Assembly: GCF_003931855.1 (NCBI RefSeq)
Contig: NZ_CP034248.1
Span: forward strand, 1 to 64,000
DNA: 64,000 nt
Direction: 5' to 3'
Origin: Paenibacillus lentus
Lineage (GTDB): Bacteria > Bacillota > Bacilli > Paenibacillales > Paenibacillaceae
The position numbers were made by a program, and so were the translations under genes. The notes beneath the pieces were generated by a model. The model was not told where the DNA came from. It was given only the letters and a program-made list of their open reading frames with translations, and made no database searches. Positions within the stretch are counted from its first letter, which is position 1, and every line of letters begins with the position of its first letter. Shown here piece by piece: positions 15,952 to 23,773 of this stretch.

Positions 15952-16407
15952 TTATTCTACTTCAAATACTTCTGTGATTTCATAGGTGCTGAAATCCTTC
16001 TTGCCTTTGGCGTATTTCAATGCAAATTCAAGATTGCCGTCAATCGCTTCAAAAACATCCATCAGCAGATTGCCATATTGCTTATATGTTTCAAATTTAA
16101 TGTCAATTTCGGTATCCATCGATCGAAGCAATTCATTTACAATGTGAATTTGGAATCCTTGCGTGATGACCTGATTGAAGAAAATCAAGCTGCCTTTGAA
16201 ATCGCCGCTTACTACTTTGAACCAAATGGAGACCATTGGATCACCTTTCTTGGAAGAAACCAGTTCCATCTTATTCACTTCAACTTCATAATCACCGTGA
16301 GGAACTTCCTTGAACGAACCAGCACCGTTTTCTGCTGCTTCCTTAACGTCTTCCGCCAAACCTTGCGTATCAATCGCTTCATCGAACTTATCCCAAATAT
16401 TTGCCAT
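15952..16407 (-). CDS. DUF669 protein (probable ssDNA-binding or recombination accessory)
   Basis: A 151-residue protein with the DUF669 look: the opening MANIWDKFDE, a HGDYEVEVNKMEL strand, KGDPMVSIWFKVVSGDFKG, and a LIFFNQV core. In phages this family sits beside recombination nucleases and P-loop ATPases. It is suspected to act on single-stranded DNA as an SSB-like partner. That role is inferred from context here. Its neighbour upstream is the nuclease-ATPase fusion. A terminator follows, so the two may be one expression unit. Confidence 0.8.
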   Translation of the reverse strand: MANIWDKFDEAIDTQGLAEDVKEAAENGAGSFKEVPHGDYEVEVNKMELVSSKKGDPMVSIWFKVVSGDFKGSLIFFNQVITQGFQIHIVNELLRSMDTEIDIKFETYKQYGNLLMDVFEAIDGNLEFALKYAKGKKDFSTYEITEVFEVE

Positions 16408-16486
16408 TTTTAATCACCGTTCCATTCCGAATTATTTTATAAGTGCATTACTTTTGAAAAGTTAATTTCAAATTAGAAGTTAGAAT

Positions 16487-18292
16487 TTATTCACCACGTT
16501 TTCTTCTAGTTCTTGTCTTAGGTGCTTCAGTCTGTTCCGTTTGCTCTGCTTGTTCAGATTCATCAGAACCTTCTTCTTTCTCTTTAGGCTTTCGGGAACG
16601 TGTTCTGGTCTTCGGTTCCTCCTGCTTTTCTTCCTCAACATCATGCTTTTCAGATTCGGCATCAACTTCAGGTTCAGAAGCATCGTCAGACGCTGATTTT
16701 TCGGTTACTGGTGTTTCTTCTGATTCAGGTGCAGCATTTACCTTACCTCTTGTTCTCCTGCCCTCTGTCGCCTTATCTGAAGGCTTGGTTACTTCTTCAC
16801 CCTTCAGCTTTGCAACTGCGTTTTTGTTTGCTTCTTCATACACTTCAAGGAAGGCAGCATATTCAAGCTGAATTTCATTTGTTGAAGCTGTCAATCTTCC
16901 ACCGCCAAAAATAACTTCATTGGTTTTGAAAGAAAGTGTTCTGATTTCACCATCAGAAATCACCCTGGCAACAATATCAACCATCCCTGCGACCTTGTTT
17001 GCTGTTTTTTCCTGCAAATTCGGTTTGATGGCTGTGATTTTGTCACCGCCTTTTTTGGTAATATCCTTACTTGTGTCCTCATGAGAAATCAAAATGATAT
17101 TTTCATAGTCCAGCGCCATAAGCTTCTTCAAAGTGGAAAGGAATTCAGTTCGCACCTTATCCCAAGCCCTGAAGCTGTCATCCGATTCATGTGTAATCCC
17201 CATTTGGTCATACATGTATAGGCGGCAATGCTCATATGTGTCTTCCAGCAAATCAACAATGATGGTTTTGAAATCATTTTGCTTCTTTTCCAGTTCCTCA
17301 ATGACTTCCTTGAAAATCACCCAAGCAAGTTTTCGTTTGGTCATTCTACCTTCAACACTTACCTGGTCTTTGATAGGGATGAATGGAGCGTCAACAAACT
17401 TGATGTTACCGTCAGTGTTTAACATCAGCGGGTCAGGGAATTGATTTGCAAACCACGTCTTTCCGCTGAATGGTGAACCGTACATCCAAACAACCTTTTT
17501 TTCAATCTTTTCAATGTTCCTTCTCTCGTTTTTGGGCAATAACATGTAGTCCCATCCTTTCAAACAATAATCTTGATATTCGCAATAATTACAAAGGAAA
17601 CTTTCATTTTTCGGAAATTCAGAAGCTTCCAGTACGTTCTTTACATCAAGCATGAATTCAATTACCTGTGACGGGTCATATTCAATTTGAACTAAATTCG
17701 GTTCAAGCTTATCAAGTTCAGATTCAATCCTTTTCCTAAACTGATGTAAGTCTTCAGTCTTCTTTTGTCGAATGCTCGTTTTGGGAACGAATAGGAAATA
17801 CATGTTTCGGATGAACTTCCCAGGATTCGCTTTTTCCCAAAAGTATTTGTACAAATGAAGCTGCTTCGACTTCTTGTAATTAGAAACGTTGTTGGAATAC
17901 TTGAAATCGTACAAATCATATTGATTCGGTATTTCAACGCCCCGTTCAAAAGCAGTTGCAGGGGCAAGAAGGTCAATGTATCCAACGAAATGTTCATTAT
18001 CAATTTTGACTTCATATTCACCTTCAGGAATTAACGCCTTGGCCTTGGGAATTACCTTTTCCAATTTCATTGCTTCTTCAATGTGCCTGTCTGTGATGAC
18101 AGGATATGACATGTAATACTCCTGAATTGCCGTTTTAACGTCTCTTTCAATTCCCGTGTGAACTGCTTGACCAATAATCAAAGGATGGTCAGCGTTATCA
18201 GGCGGCAAGGTTAATAGGTCATCAATATATCGCAACCTGTACCTGAATGAACATCTTTCATAGAGTTCAATTCTTGAATGTGATGCTTGCAA
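16487..18292 (-). CDS. RecB-like PD-(D/E)xK nuclease fused to a P-loop ATPase
   Basis: A 601-residue two-domain protein. Residues 1 to about 255 are a RecB/Cas4-like nuclease with SRIELYERCSFRYRLRYID at the start, the GYIDLLAP and DLYDFKYSN catalytic motifs, and a CNYCEYQDYC cluster near 235. Together with an N-terminal Cys this could hold an iron-sulphur cluster. From about 265 follows an ATPase with Walker A YGSPFSGKTWF, similar to phage nucleotide-binding (Sak4-like) proteins. The last hundred residues are acidic/basic low complexity with RTRSRK and RTRRKRG repeats. TTG at 18292 with AAGGTGA is the likely start. It would process ends and promote annealing. Confidence 0.85.
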   Translation of the reverse strand: MQASHSRIELYERCSFRYRLRYIDDLLTLPPDNADHPLIIGQAVHTGIERDVKTAIQEYYMSYPVITDRHIEEAMKLEKVIPKAKALIPEGEYEVKIDNEHFVGYIDLLAPATAFERGVEIPNQYDLYDFKYSNNVSNYKKSKQLHLYKYFWEKANPGKFIRNMYFLFVPKTSIRQKKTEDLHQFRKRIESELDKLEPNLVQIEYDPSQVIEFMLDVKNVLEASEFPKNESFLCNYCEYQDYCLKGWDYMLLPKNERRNIEKIEKKVVWMYGSPFSGKTWFANQFPDPLMLNTDGNIKFVDAPFIPIKDQVSVEGRMTKRKLAWVIFKEVIEELEKKQNDFKTIIVDLLEDTYEHCRLYMYDQMGITHESDDSFRAWDKVRTEFLSTLKKLMALDYENIILISHEDTSKDITKKGGDKITAIKPNLQEKTANKVAGMVDIVARVISDGEIRTLSFKTNEVIFGGGRLTASTNEIQLEYAAFLEVYEEANKNAVAKLKGEEVTKPSDKATEGRRTRGKVNAAPESEETPVTEKSASDDASEPEVDAESEKHDVEEEKQEEPKTRTRSRKPKEKEEGSDESEQAEQTEQTEAPKTRTRRKRGE

Positions 18293-18627
18293 GTTATCAC
18301 CTTCTTCATTAATTCCTTGAAGTTTTCAAAGCCTTCTGGATAAAGAACAATTCCAATACCATTTGACCTATTAATTCTTGCTGTATTCATCTTCTGGAGG
18401 TCAGAAGGTCTTCCCTTGGAAGCTTTCAATTCAACTGAAACGAAGAATCCATTCACGCAACACAGCAAATCAGGAATACCACTTTTCTGATAACCGCCAC
18501 CCCATATTTTTGTAAACCAGCCAATTTGATCTGTTTCCATGCGGTGTGATGGTGTGCCAGCTTGATAAACACCGATTGCATGCAAGTGCTTTTCAACCTT
18601 TTTTTCAAATAGTTTTTCGGATGCCAT
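18211..18627 (-). CDS. VRR-NUC domain nuclease
   Basis: A 138-residue nuclease of the VRR-NUC type, part of the PD-(D/E)xK superfamily. The catalytic stretch GIPDLLCCVNGFFVSVELKAS near residues 52-72 has the PD and ExK elements. The family cuts branched or flapped DNA and is common in phage replication modules with SNF2 helicases. The last 27 codons overlap the following gene by 82 bases, an unusually long overlap. It overlaps the homing endonuclease gene upstream by 23 bases. Confidence 0.85.
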   Translation of the reverse strand: MASEKLFEKKVEKHLHAIGVYQAGTPSHRMETDQIGWFTKIWGGGYQKSGIPDLLCCVNGFFVSVELKASKGRPSDLQKMNTARINRSNGIGIVLYPEGFENFKELMKKVITCKHHIQELNSMKDVHSGTGCDILMTY

Positions 18628-18958
18628 GTTTCACCTTCTTTCTTTTGTAAAGTCCGATACTCCAAGCGTGTTTGACATTTTCGGACTGTGTAACCCATTC
18701 AAGCTGTGAAGCCCTGCAATCGTGCTTGATTCCTCTTTTGTGATTGACTATAGGCTTATTGTCAGGATTAGGAACAAATTGCTTAGCCACCAATATATGA
18801 AGTCTGCAATTCTCGCCATTTAATTTCACCCGTAAATAACCAGTACCATCATCGTATGGTTTCAGCGGCTTGCCTGTTTTCTTGGAACGAACTTCACCCA
18901 TCCGATTAATTTCATAATTGGGATGTTCGGTTATTTCGTACCAAACCACTTTGGGCAT
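18605..18958 (-). CDS. HNH homing endonuclease with NUMOD4 domain
   Basis: A 117-residue protein. VVWYEITEHPNYEINRMGEVRS at residues 4-25 is the NUMOD4 DNA-binding motif. VNHKRGIKHDCRASQLEWVTQSEN near 77 is the HNH_3 nuclease centre. Such genes are selfish elements that spread by cutting alleles lacking them. It stands alone among replication genes with no visible intron borders, so a free-standing type is most likely. It overlaps both neighbours by 1 and 23 bases and does not break either. Confidence 0.9.
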   Translation of the reverse strand: MPKVVWYEITEHPNYEINRMGEVRSKKTGKPLKPYDDGTGYLRVKLNGENCRLHILVAKQFVPNPDNKPIVNHKRGIKHDCRASQLEWVTQSENVKHAWSIGLYKRKKVKHGIRKTI

Positions 18959-19281
18959 TACTTTACCGTTAATTTTAGATATGATTTTTTAAGAGTTGTT
19001 TTTGGGTAATCTTCAAGCAATTCAGCGTGAAGATTAGGTTCCTTTTCCTTCAACTCTTTAAGGTCAATAGTCGTTGAAATGCTTTCCTTTACCCTAGTTA
19101 CATTGATGAACTGGTTATCAATTGACTTAATGTCATAAGCATTCATTGCTTTTTCAAGCTCCTGCTTTACCTTTGCTTCCTGTTCTTCAAGCTGCTTTTT
19201 GGCTTTGATAGTGTCAGAAATCTTTTTGAACAACTGAAGGTGCTGTTGTTCAAACACCTGAATTTGTGTGTTTTTGCTCAT
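18958..19281 (-). CDS. Hypothetical coiled-coil phage protein (107 aa)
   Basis: A charged protein whose first half is a predicted coiled coil (KISDTIKAKKQLEEQEAK and following). A short strand region comes next and the end is basic (TTLKKSYLKLTVK). I do not recognise the family with certainty. It lies in the recombination/replication cluster between the SNF2 helicase and the HNH gene. Confidence 0.75.
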   Translation of the reverse strand: MSKNTQIQVFEQQHLQLFKKISDTIKAKKQLEEQEAKVKQELEKAMNAYDIKSIDNQFINVTRVKESISTTIDLKELKEKEPNLHAELLEDYPKTTLKKSYLKLTVK

Positions 19282-19507
19282 TTTCCATGACCTCTTTCGT
19301 AATTGTTTTCATATCATTTATGGATACCTTGATTGCCCATACCAAGAAGGGAATTAGAGGAATGAAGATTTCTCCACCTATTGCCTTGTAACCACGTTCA
19401 ATTTCTGCCAAGTGAAAGACGTAAGGTGTGAATCCCATGCAGAAGCCTACAAACAACCACCAGCAAGCGTTTTTAAGCTTCCCTTTCGTATTCTTCAAAC
19501 AATTCAT
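19250..19507 (-). CDS. Small membrane protein with two predicted segments
   Basis: An 85-residue protein with hydrophobic segments at about 14-33 (CWWLFVGFCMGFTPYVF) and 45-60 (IFIPLIPFLVWAIKV), a positive N-terminus and a polar tail. No family is recognised. The ATG at 19507 lacks a clear ribosome binding site and overlaps the SNF2 gene by 35 bases. The real start might be further in, so the call is less certain than for its neighbours. Confidence 0.5.
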   Translation of the reverse strand: MNCLKNTKGKLKNACWWLFVGFCMGFTPYVFHLAEIERGYKAIGGEIFIPLIPFLVWAIKVSINDMKTITKEVMENEQKHTNSGV

Positions 19508-20837
19508 CCGTATAGTCCTTTCTCATTTCCAGGGTTCGCAATATGTCTTCTTCAACACTTCCTTCACAAAGCATTAGGTAATAAAAGCAAGTGTTGGTTT
19601 GACCGATTCTGTGAATCCGTTTTTTGGACTGTTCAAAGAGTTCACTTTTGTCAGTTAATGTGAAGTAAATGATTTTGTTTGCCTTCTGAAGATTTAGCCC
19701 CATCGCGCCAGCCTGGTATTGAATGAACGTAATGCTGTTTTCCTCATTCTCATAGCTGCAAAGGTCTTTCACTTGTCCGCTTACTTCTGAAATAGGCTTA
19801 TTCAGTGATTCTGCAATCTTTTTCAAAGCGTCAAGTTCGGCTGTGTAGTTGTAGAACACAATCAACCTATCCTGAGTACTGCAAGCTAAATCAGCGAAAG
19901 CTTGTAATTTCTCTTTGTTGTAATGACCGCACAATTGTCTCGAATACAGCCTTTTGGTTAAAGTAGTGTCACCGATAAGTTCAATGTCTTCCAATTTATA
20001 AGCTGTCCCGTAGAAATCAGATTCAGCGGGGTCTTCAATCCAATTGGTTCCCTTGACTTTGACAATGCACTTCTTTTGAAATTGCTTGTATTCCCTGCTT
20101 GTCTTAACCATGACCGGAATCATGATTTGTTCAGGAAGTTCAAAACATTCTTCAGTTTTCATGAAGATTGCACCATGTTGCCTAAGCTTGGCTTTCAATC
20201 TCTCAACGTTCTTATAGGGTTCGGTATCATCGACAATCCATTGAGGGAAACCGCCTATGTCAACCTTTATCCAGTTGATATATTGCGAGTTGAAAACCTT
20301 CTTGCTCACCTTCCAGCCTAAAAGCTGCGCTTGTGAATACAAATTTTCGTACTTACCCGAAGTCGGCGTTCCAGAAAGCAAAATCACATTATCAGGTTGC
20401 ATTTCAAGAATGAATTTGGTTCGCTTAGCCTTTTCATTCTGAATCATTGAACTTTCATCCAACATCAATGTGAAATGTCTTAGGTCAAGTAATTCCTTTC
20501 TTCTGAACAGCAAATCATAGTTGATTATGCCAACAATTAATGGTGCGTCTGCGTTCTTAAATTTTTCATTCCATCTGATAAAATCTTCTAAATCTGTCTT
20601 GTTAGTTAAATCCCTAATAGTTAACCGATAGTGATTCTGAAAGTGTTCAATCCAGTCATCAATCTTTGATTTTTGACACACTAAGAGATTCATTGCACAC
20701 GCTAGTTGATTCATCTTTTCGGAACCAACGAATGTTTTTCCAAGTCCCATATCAAGGTAGTAAGCAACCCTGTTGAATTGTTCAGTTTGGCTCAACGCCT
20801 GTTCTTGGTGCTTGAATAAATTAATTTTCATAGGCAT
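19473..20837 (-). CDS. SNF2-family helicase
   Basis: A 454-residue DNA-dependent ATPase of the SWI2/SNF2 group. It has motif I DMGLGKT near residue 30, motif II LDESS near 128, motif III LLSGTPTSGK near 153, and motif VI KKRIHRIGQTN near 408. Phage versions near VRR-NUC nucleases are thought to remodel replication or recombination intermediates. The start codon sits in a TGATG overlap with the preceding gene, which implies translational coupling. Confidence 0.93.
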   Translation of the reverse strand: MPMKINLFKHQEQALSQTEQFNRVAYYLDMGLGKTFVGSEKMNQLACAMNLLVCQKSKIDDWIEHFQNHYRLTIRDLTNKTDLEDFIRWNEKFKNADAPLIVGIINYDLLFRRKELLDLRHFTLMLDESSMIQNEKAKRTKFILEMQPDNVILLSGTPTSGKYENLYSQAQLLGWKVSKKVFNSQYINWIKVDIGGFPQWIVDDTEPYKNVERLKAKLRQHGAIFMKTEECFELPEQIMIPVMVKTSREYKQFQKKCIVKVKGTNWIEDPAESDFYGTAYKLEDIELIGDTTLTKRLYSRQLCGHYNKEKLQAFADLACSTQDRLIVFYNYTAELDALKKIAESLNKPISEVSGQVKDLCSYENEENSITFIQYQAGAMGLNLQKANKIIYFTLTDKSELFEQSKKRIHRIGQTNTCFYYLMLCEGSVEEDILRTLEMRKDYTDELFEEYEREA

Positions 20838-21223
20838 CAGAAACTTTCACAGCCGTTCGAAACCATTTCAATGAAATTTTGAATATTTACACCCCTGGAC
20901 TGAAGTTCATCAAGCATTGCTTTACCAAGTGGAGAATTTAAGGAATATTTAATAATTTCTTCTTCGTTCATACTAGTAATGTTGTTAATAGATTTCTTTT
21001 TTACATCAACAACTTCTCTTGAAAAAGGTGTCCACGCATTATTTGCGTTATAACAAACGGCATTCCGTTCAATGTCTTTCACGATGATTCCCATACTGAT
21101 ATATGGTTTCTGTGCGAACATTCTGATGGTATTCATTAAATGGGTTGTTTCCATATTCACGATTTCAATAACGTCACCCGTGCTTGTAACCCATCTTTTT
21201 GTTTCATCAAATCTTGTCTTCAC
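20837..21223 (-). CDS. Hypothetical phage protein upstream of the SNF2 helicase
   Basis: A protein of about 128 residues with no recognised domain. The N-terminal half looks alpha/beta and the C-terminal half is helical (LNSPLGKAMLDELQSRGVN). A GTG at 21223 has AGGTGA eight bases upstream and seems the better start than the GTG at 21235. It is translationally coupled to the helicase gene and may act with it. Confidence 0.7.
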   Translation of the reverse strand: MKTRFDETKRWVTSTGDVIEIVNMETTHLMNTIRMFAQKPYISMGIIVKDIERNAVCYNANNAWTPFSREVVDVKKKSINNITSMNEEEIIKYSLNSPLGKAMLDELQSRGVNIQNFIEMVSNGCESF

Positions 21224-21337
21224 GTTTTTTTTCACCTGACCTTCCCTATACTCTTATCCCTGTGATTTCAAAGAACTAGACATTGATTTATTCCTACCTT
21301 TTGGCTAAAATAAATTCATTAGAATATTTTTTTCAGT

Positions 21338-21371
21338 AGTGCTTTAGGAAATGGCAGTTTCTTATAGCACT
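21338..21371. other. Inverted repeat downstream of the XRE gene
   Basis: AGTGCT and AGCACT, with further imperfect pairing inside, can form a hairpin in the 150-bp gap. A T-rich run follows on the plus strand only, where no gene ends. It is therefore not a clear terminator for the minus-strand operon. It may be a processing or regulatory structure. Confidence 0.4.
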
Positions 21372-21373
21372 TT

Positions 21374-21772
21374 TCATTTGCCAATGTAATCATCAAGCAG
21401 CTTTGGTGAAATGTGATAGCTGAATTTGGAAGACAATTGAACTGCTACACCAAACGGAAGGATTTGTTTTTGAAGTCCTACCCTAATGAATTGTTTTGAC
21501 TTCCCAAGTCTCTTTGCTGCTTCGGCTACTGGAATGTTTTTCAGTCCATTCGGGTTATCTGTCGGGTCACTACAAGTTGTAATCCCATTCAGATAAGCAG
21601 TTGAGCAGTTAAGAGCATCAGCAAATTTTTCAATTCTCTTCTGATTTGGTTCATTTTTACCCGACAAGTATTGACTGATGGATGACTTACCAATTCCGGT
21701 CAAGTCCGAAAGTTCAGTTTGTGACATGTTCTTTTCTTCCATAATTGATTTCAAGCGTTCTGCAAAATTCAT
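21374..21772 (-). CDS. XRE-family DNA-binding protein
   Basis: A 132-residue protein with an N-terminal Cro/CI-type helix-turn-helix (MSQTELSDLTGIGKSSISQYLSGKNEPNQ, about residues 16-44). A second C-terminal segment resembles a helix-turn-helix (VAEAAKRLGKSKQFIRVGLQ, about 82-101) and is followed by beta strands. It lacks a peptidase domain, so it is a regulator or replication-control protein, not the cleavable repressor. It lies in the early operon. Confidence 0.85.
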   Translation of the reverse strand: MNFAERLKSIMEEKNMSQTELSDLTGIGKSSISQYLSGKNEPNQKRIEKFADALNCSTAYLNGITTCSDPTDNPNGLKNIPVAEAAKRLGKSKQFIRVGLQKQILPFGVAVQLSSKFSYHISPKLLDDYIGK

Positions 21773-21794
21773 TTTTTAATTCACCCTTTCCAAG

Positions 21795-21983
21795 TCATAG
21801 ATAGACTTTTTCTTCAAAATATTTTCTTGAAATCTTTCCAGCAACTATGATTTTTCCTTGTTTCTTTAATTCATCATTCAGTTTCCTGATTATCCTGTAA
21901 GCCGTTGTTTCAGATACTTGCAATATTTGAGCAACATCAGCGGCTTTTAGAAATTTTCTTTCAACAGATTGAACGGTTTCCAT
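21795..21983 (-). CDS. Excisionase-like HTH protein
   Basis: A 62-residue protein with a winged helix-turn-helix of the excisionase or MerR type (FLKAADVAQILQVSETTAYRIIRKL, about 11-35) and the ISRKYFEEKVY ending often seen in Xis-like proteins. It could direct the integrase towards excision, but similar small proteins also act as early regulators. AGAGAGGGG lies five bases before the ATG at 21983. Confidence 0.75.
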   Translation of the reverse strand: METVQSVERKFLKAADVAQILQVSETTAYRIIRKLNDELKKQGKIIVAGKISRKYFEEKVYL

Positions 21984-22004
21984 TTGCACCCCTCTCTTTC
22001 AAAA

Positions 22005-22622
22005 TTAAAATTCTTCTTCAAATTCAACTTCACAATCACCGCACTTGACATGTACTTCCTTGGTAGCCCTGATAATCGTTCCGCATGATGGGCATACATA
22101 TTTTCTTGATGAAGAAGAACCACTGGACGTTTTAACTTTTGGTATTTTGCTTCTATAAAGCCCGAAACCTTGACCATCAAGGGATAGGACAAATTTCAAA
22201 GCTTCATCATTCAAGCGAGTAAATGCCCAACCATATCTTTCATCCTTCTCAACAATCAGCCCATGTTGTTCAGCAGTAACCTTGAACTTTTTATTGTGGT
22301 AGGTTCCGCTTCTGGAAGTGTCCTGTACATCGTTTTGAAGATTAAGAAGATGCACCATTTCATGAATCAGGGTTTCACACGTTTCTTCAAATGGCCTGTT
22401 CAGATGTTCAGCACACATGTTGATTTCGTAATAACCATCTGAATCTTCATCATCCTTCCAGGCTTTCCAAGATGTACACCAACCGTAAGCCCCTGCTGTA
22501 GTATCTGGTGAAACCGTTATAACTGGCTTCTGAAGTTCGTTGTTGAAGAATTGTTTGTTGAACACGTTGAACAATTCTTCAAGCTTTCCAATGACTACTT
22601 GCAAGCTGTTTTGGTTTCCCAT
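22005..22622 (-). CDS. SprT-like zinc metallopeptidase-fold protein
   Basis: A 205-residue SprT-family protein. The zincin motif HEMVHLLN is near residue 88, with AEHLNRPFEETCETL just before it. A C-terminal zinc ribbon (CPSCGTIIRATKEVHVKCGDC) covers about residues 172-196. SprT/Spartan-like proteins act on DNA-bound proteins in other organisms, and the role in phages is not established. It is the second gene after the Cro-like gene, so it is expressed early. Confidence 0.88.
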   Translation of the reverse strand: MGNQNSLQVVIGKLEELFNVFNKQFFNNELQKPVITVSPDTTAGAYGWCTSWKAWKDDEDSDGYYEINMCAEHLNRPFEETCETLIHEMVHLLNLQNDVQDTSRSGTYHNKKFKVTAEQHGLIVEKDERYGWAFTRLNDEALKFVLSLDGQGFGLYRSKIPKVKTSSGSSSSRKYVCPSCGTIIRATKEVHVKCGDCEVEFEEEF

Positions 22623-22638
22623 TGCTTCACACCACCTT

Positions 22639-22836
22639 TTAATTCGATTGCTCTTTCAACAAAAATTCCAAGCTTACACTGAAGTAATCAGCGATTTTTT
22701 GAAGCTTATCAAGTTTTGGTGTACTTCGACCGTTTTTCCAATCGCTAAGCGTTGACTGTGCAATGCCAGTTTCTTTTGCGACTTTGTATGCTGTTACGTT
22801 TCTTTCTTTAAGCAATTTGGCAAACGTCTCATACAT
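22639..22836 (-). CDS. Cro-like XRE regulator
   Basis: A 65-residue helix-turn-helix protein (YKVAKETGIAQSTLSDWKNGRSTPKLDKLQKIADYF) that is divergent from and clearly similar to the N-terminal domain of the CI-like repressor. GGAGGGGGTGA five bases before the ATG at 22836 fixes the start. The longest frame runs 28 codons further into the operator region. It is the first gene of the rightward-to-left early operon and should compete with the repressor at the operators at 22911-23080. Confidence 0.9.
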   Translation of the reverse strand: MYETFAKLLKERNVTAYKVAKETGIAQSTLSDWKNGRSTPKLDKLQKIADYFSVSLEFLLKEQSN

Positions 22837-22910
22837 GAGAATCACCCCCTCCAGGAAATAATAAAAAATACTTGAAATACTTCGGTTTTGTGATATACTA
22901 AACCTATGTT

Positions 22911-23080
22911 GACCAAACATTTGCTTAGTAATCAGTTTTAACTTATTACTCCTCCTTTGTTATGCTCCCGTTTTGTTAATGCTTTGCGTTTGTTTATGCT
23001 AAGCATTTGTTTAGCATGGCTTAAATATACTACACCTTTATTTAGTAGTCAACACCTTTTTGCTAAATATTTATTTAGTA
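22911..23080. promoter_or_regulatory. Five 20-bp operators of the immunity region
   Basis: Five sites of the form TRCTAA-N8-TTAGYA with small deviations lie between the Cro-like and repressor genes: 22911-22930, 22980-22999, 22997-23016, 23028-23047 and 23061-23080. The third (TGCTAA with TTAGCA) is a perfect palindrome and overlaps the second by three bases. All have 6-base half sites with an 8-base centre, and most centres are T-rich. They are the expected binding sites for the repressor and Cro-like protein. I could not define the two promoters with confidence. Confidence 0.88.
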
Positions 23081-23103
23081 ATTTTAAGAAGGGATGCATG
23101 CCA

Positions 23104-23760
23104 ATGTATGAGCGTTACGAAAAGCTTTTAAATGAAAGGAACATTACCAATTATCGAGTTTCAAAAGACACTGGGGTAACCCAAACAACACTTAGCGACT
23201 GGAAGAAGGGAAAAATAACCCCTAAAACCGATACACTTCAAAAAATCGCTGATTACTTCAATGTGTCACTTGATTATTTAACTGGAAACTCGGATTATGA
23301 GCGTTGGGAAGAAAAGTTCAACCAGAATGGTGTATTGCGTGAAGATGTTTTGAAATATGAAGCAGGAATTAAGATTCCTGTATTGGGGAAGGTTGCTGCT
23401 GGAATTCCAATTGAAGCTATTCAGGACATAGAGGAATACGAAGAAATTCCTGAATCAATGGCGAGAACAGGGGAATTCTTTGCCCTACGAATTAAAGGTG
23501 ATAGTATGGAACCAAAATTTTCTGATGGGGATGTTGTTATTGTCCGCAAGCAAGATGACCTTATTTCAGGTGAAATTGGCGTTGTTATCGTAAATGGTCA
23601 AGATGCTACAGTTAAAAAAGTGGTCAAACAGGAAAACGGAATATTATTGATTGCAACTAACCAGGCAGTTTATCCACCAAAGTTTTATGACAAAGCTGAA
23701 ATGAAGTCTTCACCAGTAAGGATTTTAGGTAAGGTTGTTGAGCTAAGAGCAAAGTTCTAG
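23104..23760 (+). CDS. CI-like repressor with LexA/S24 autocleavage domain
   Basis: A 218-residue repressor. The N-terminal helix-turn-helix (NYRVSKDTGVTQTTLSDWKKGKITPKTDTLQKIADYF) matches the Cro-like protein. The C-terminal S24 peptidase has Ser in RIKGDSMEP and Lys in ATVKKVV, and the scissile Ala-Gly is probably in KVAAGIP. RecA-driven self-cleavage would induce the prophage. GAAGGG ten bases before the ATG at 23104 supports that start. An ATG two codons earlier is possible. Operators lie directly upstream and heptamer array B downstream. Confidence 0.95.
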   Translation: MYERYEKLLNERNITNYRVSKDTGVTQTTLSDWKKGKITPKTDTLQKIADYFNVSLDYLTGNSDYERWEEKFNQNGVLREDVLKYEAGIKIPVLGKVAAGIPIEAIQDIEEYEEIPESMARTGEFFALRIKGDSMEPKFSDGDVVIVRKQDDLISGEIGVVIVNGQDATVKKVVKQENGILLIATNQAVYPPKFYDKAEMKSSPVRILGKVVELRAKF

Positions 23761-23773
23761 TTGTCATCCCATC

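Noticed and set aside
22005..22622. SprT-like gene as a phage toxin
   Set aside because: It has the standard SprT layout with zinc ribbon and early-operon position. Nothing suggests export or an immunity partner.
22837..22920. N-terminal extension of the Cro-like gene through the operator region
   Set aside because: A very strong ribosome binding site lies before the ATG at 22836, and the extension would cover the operators.
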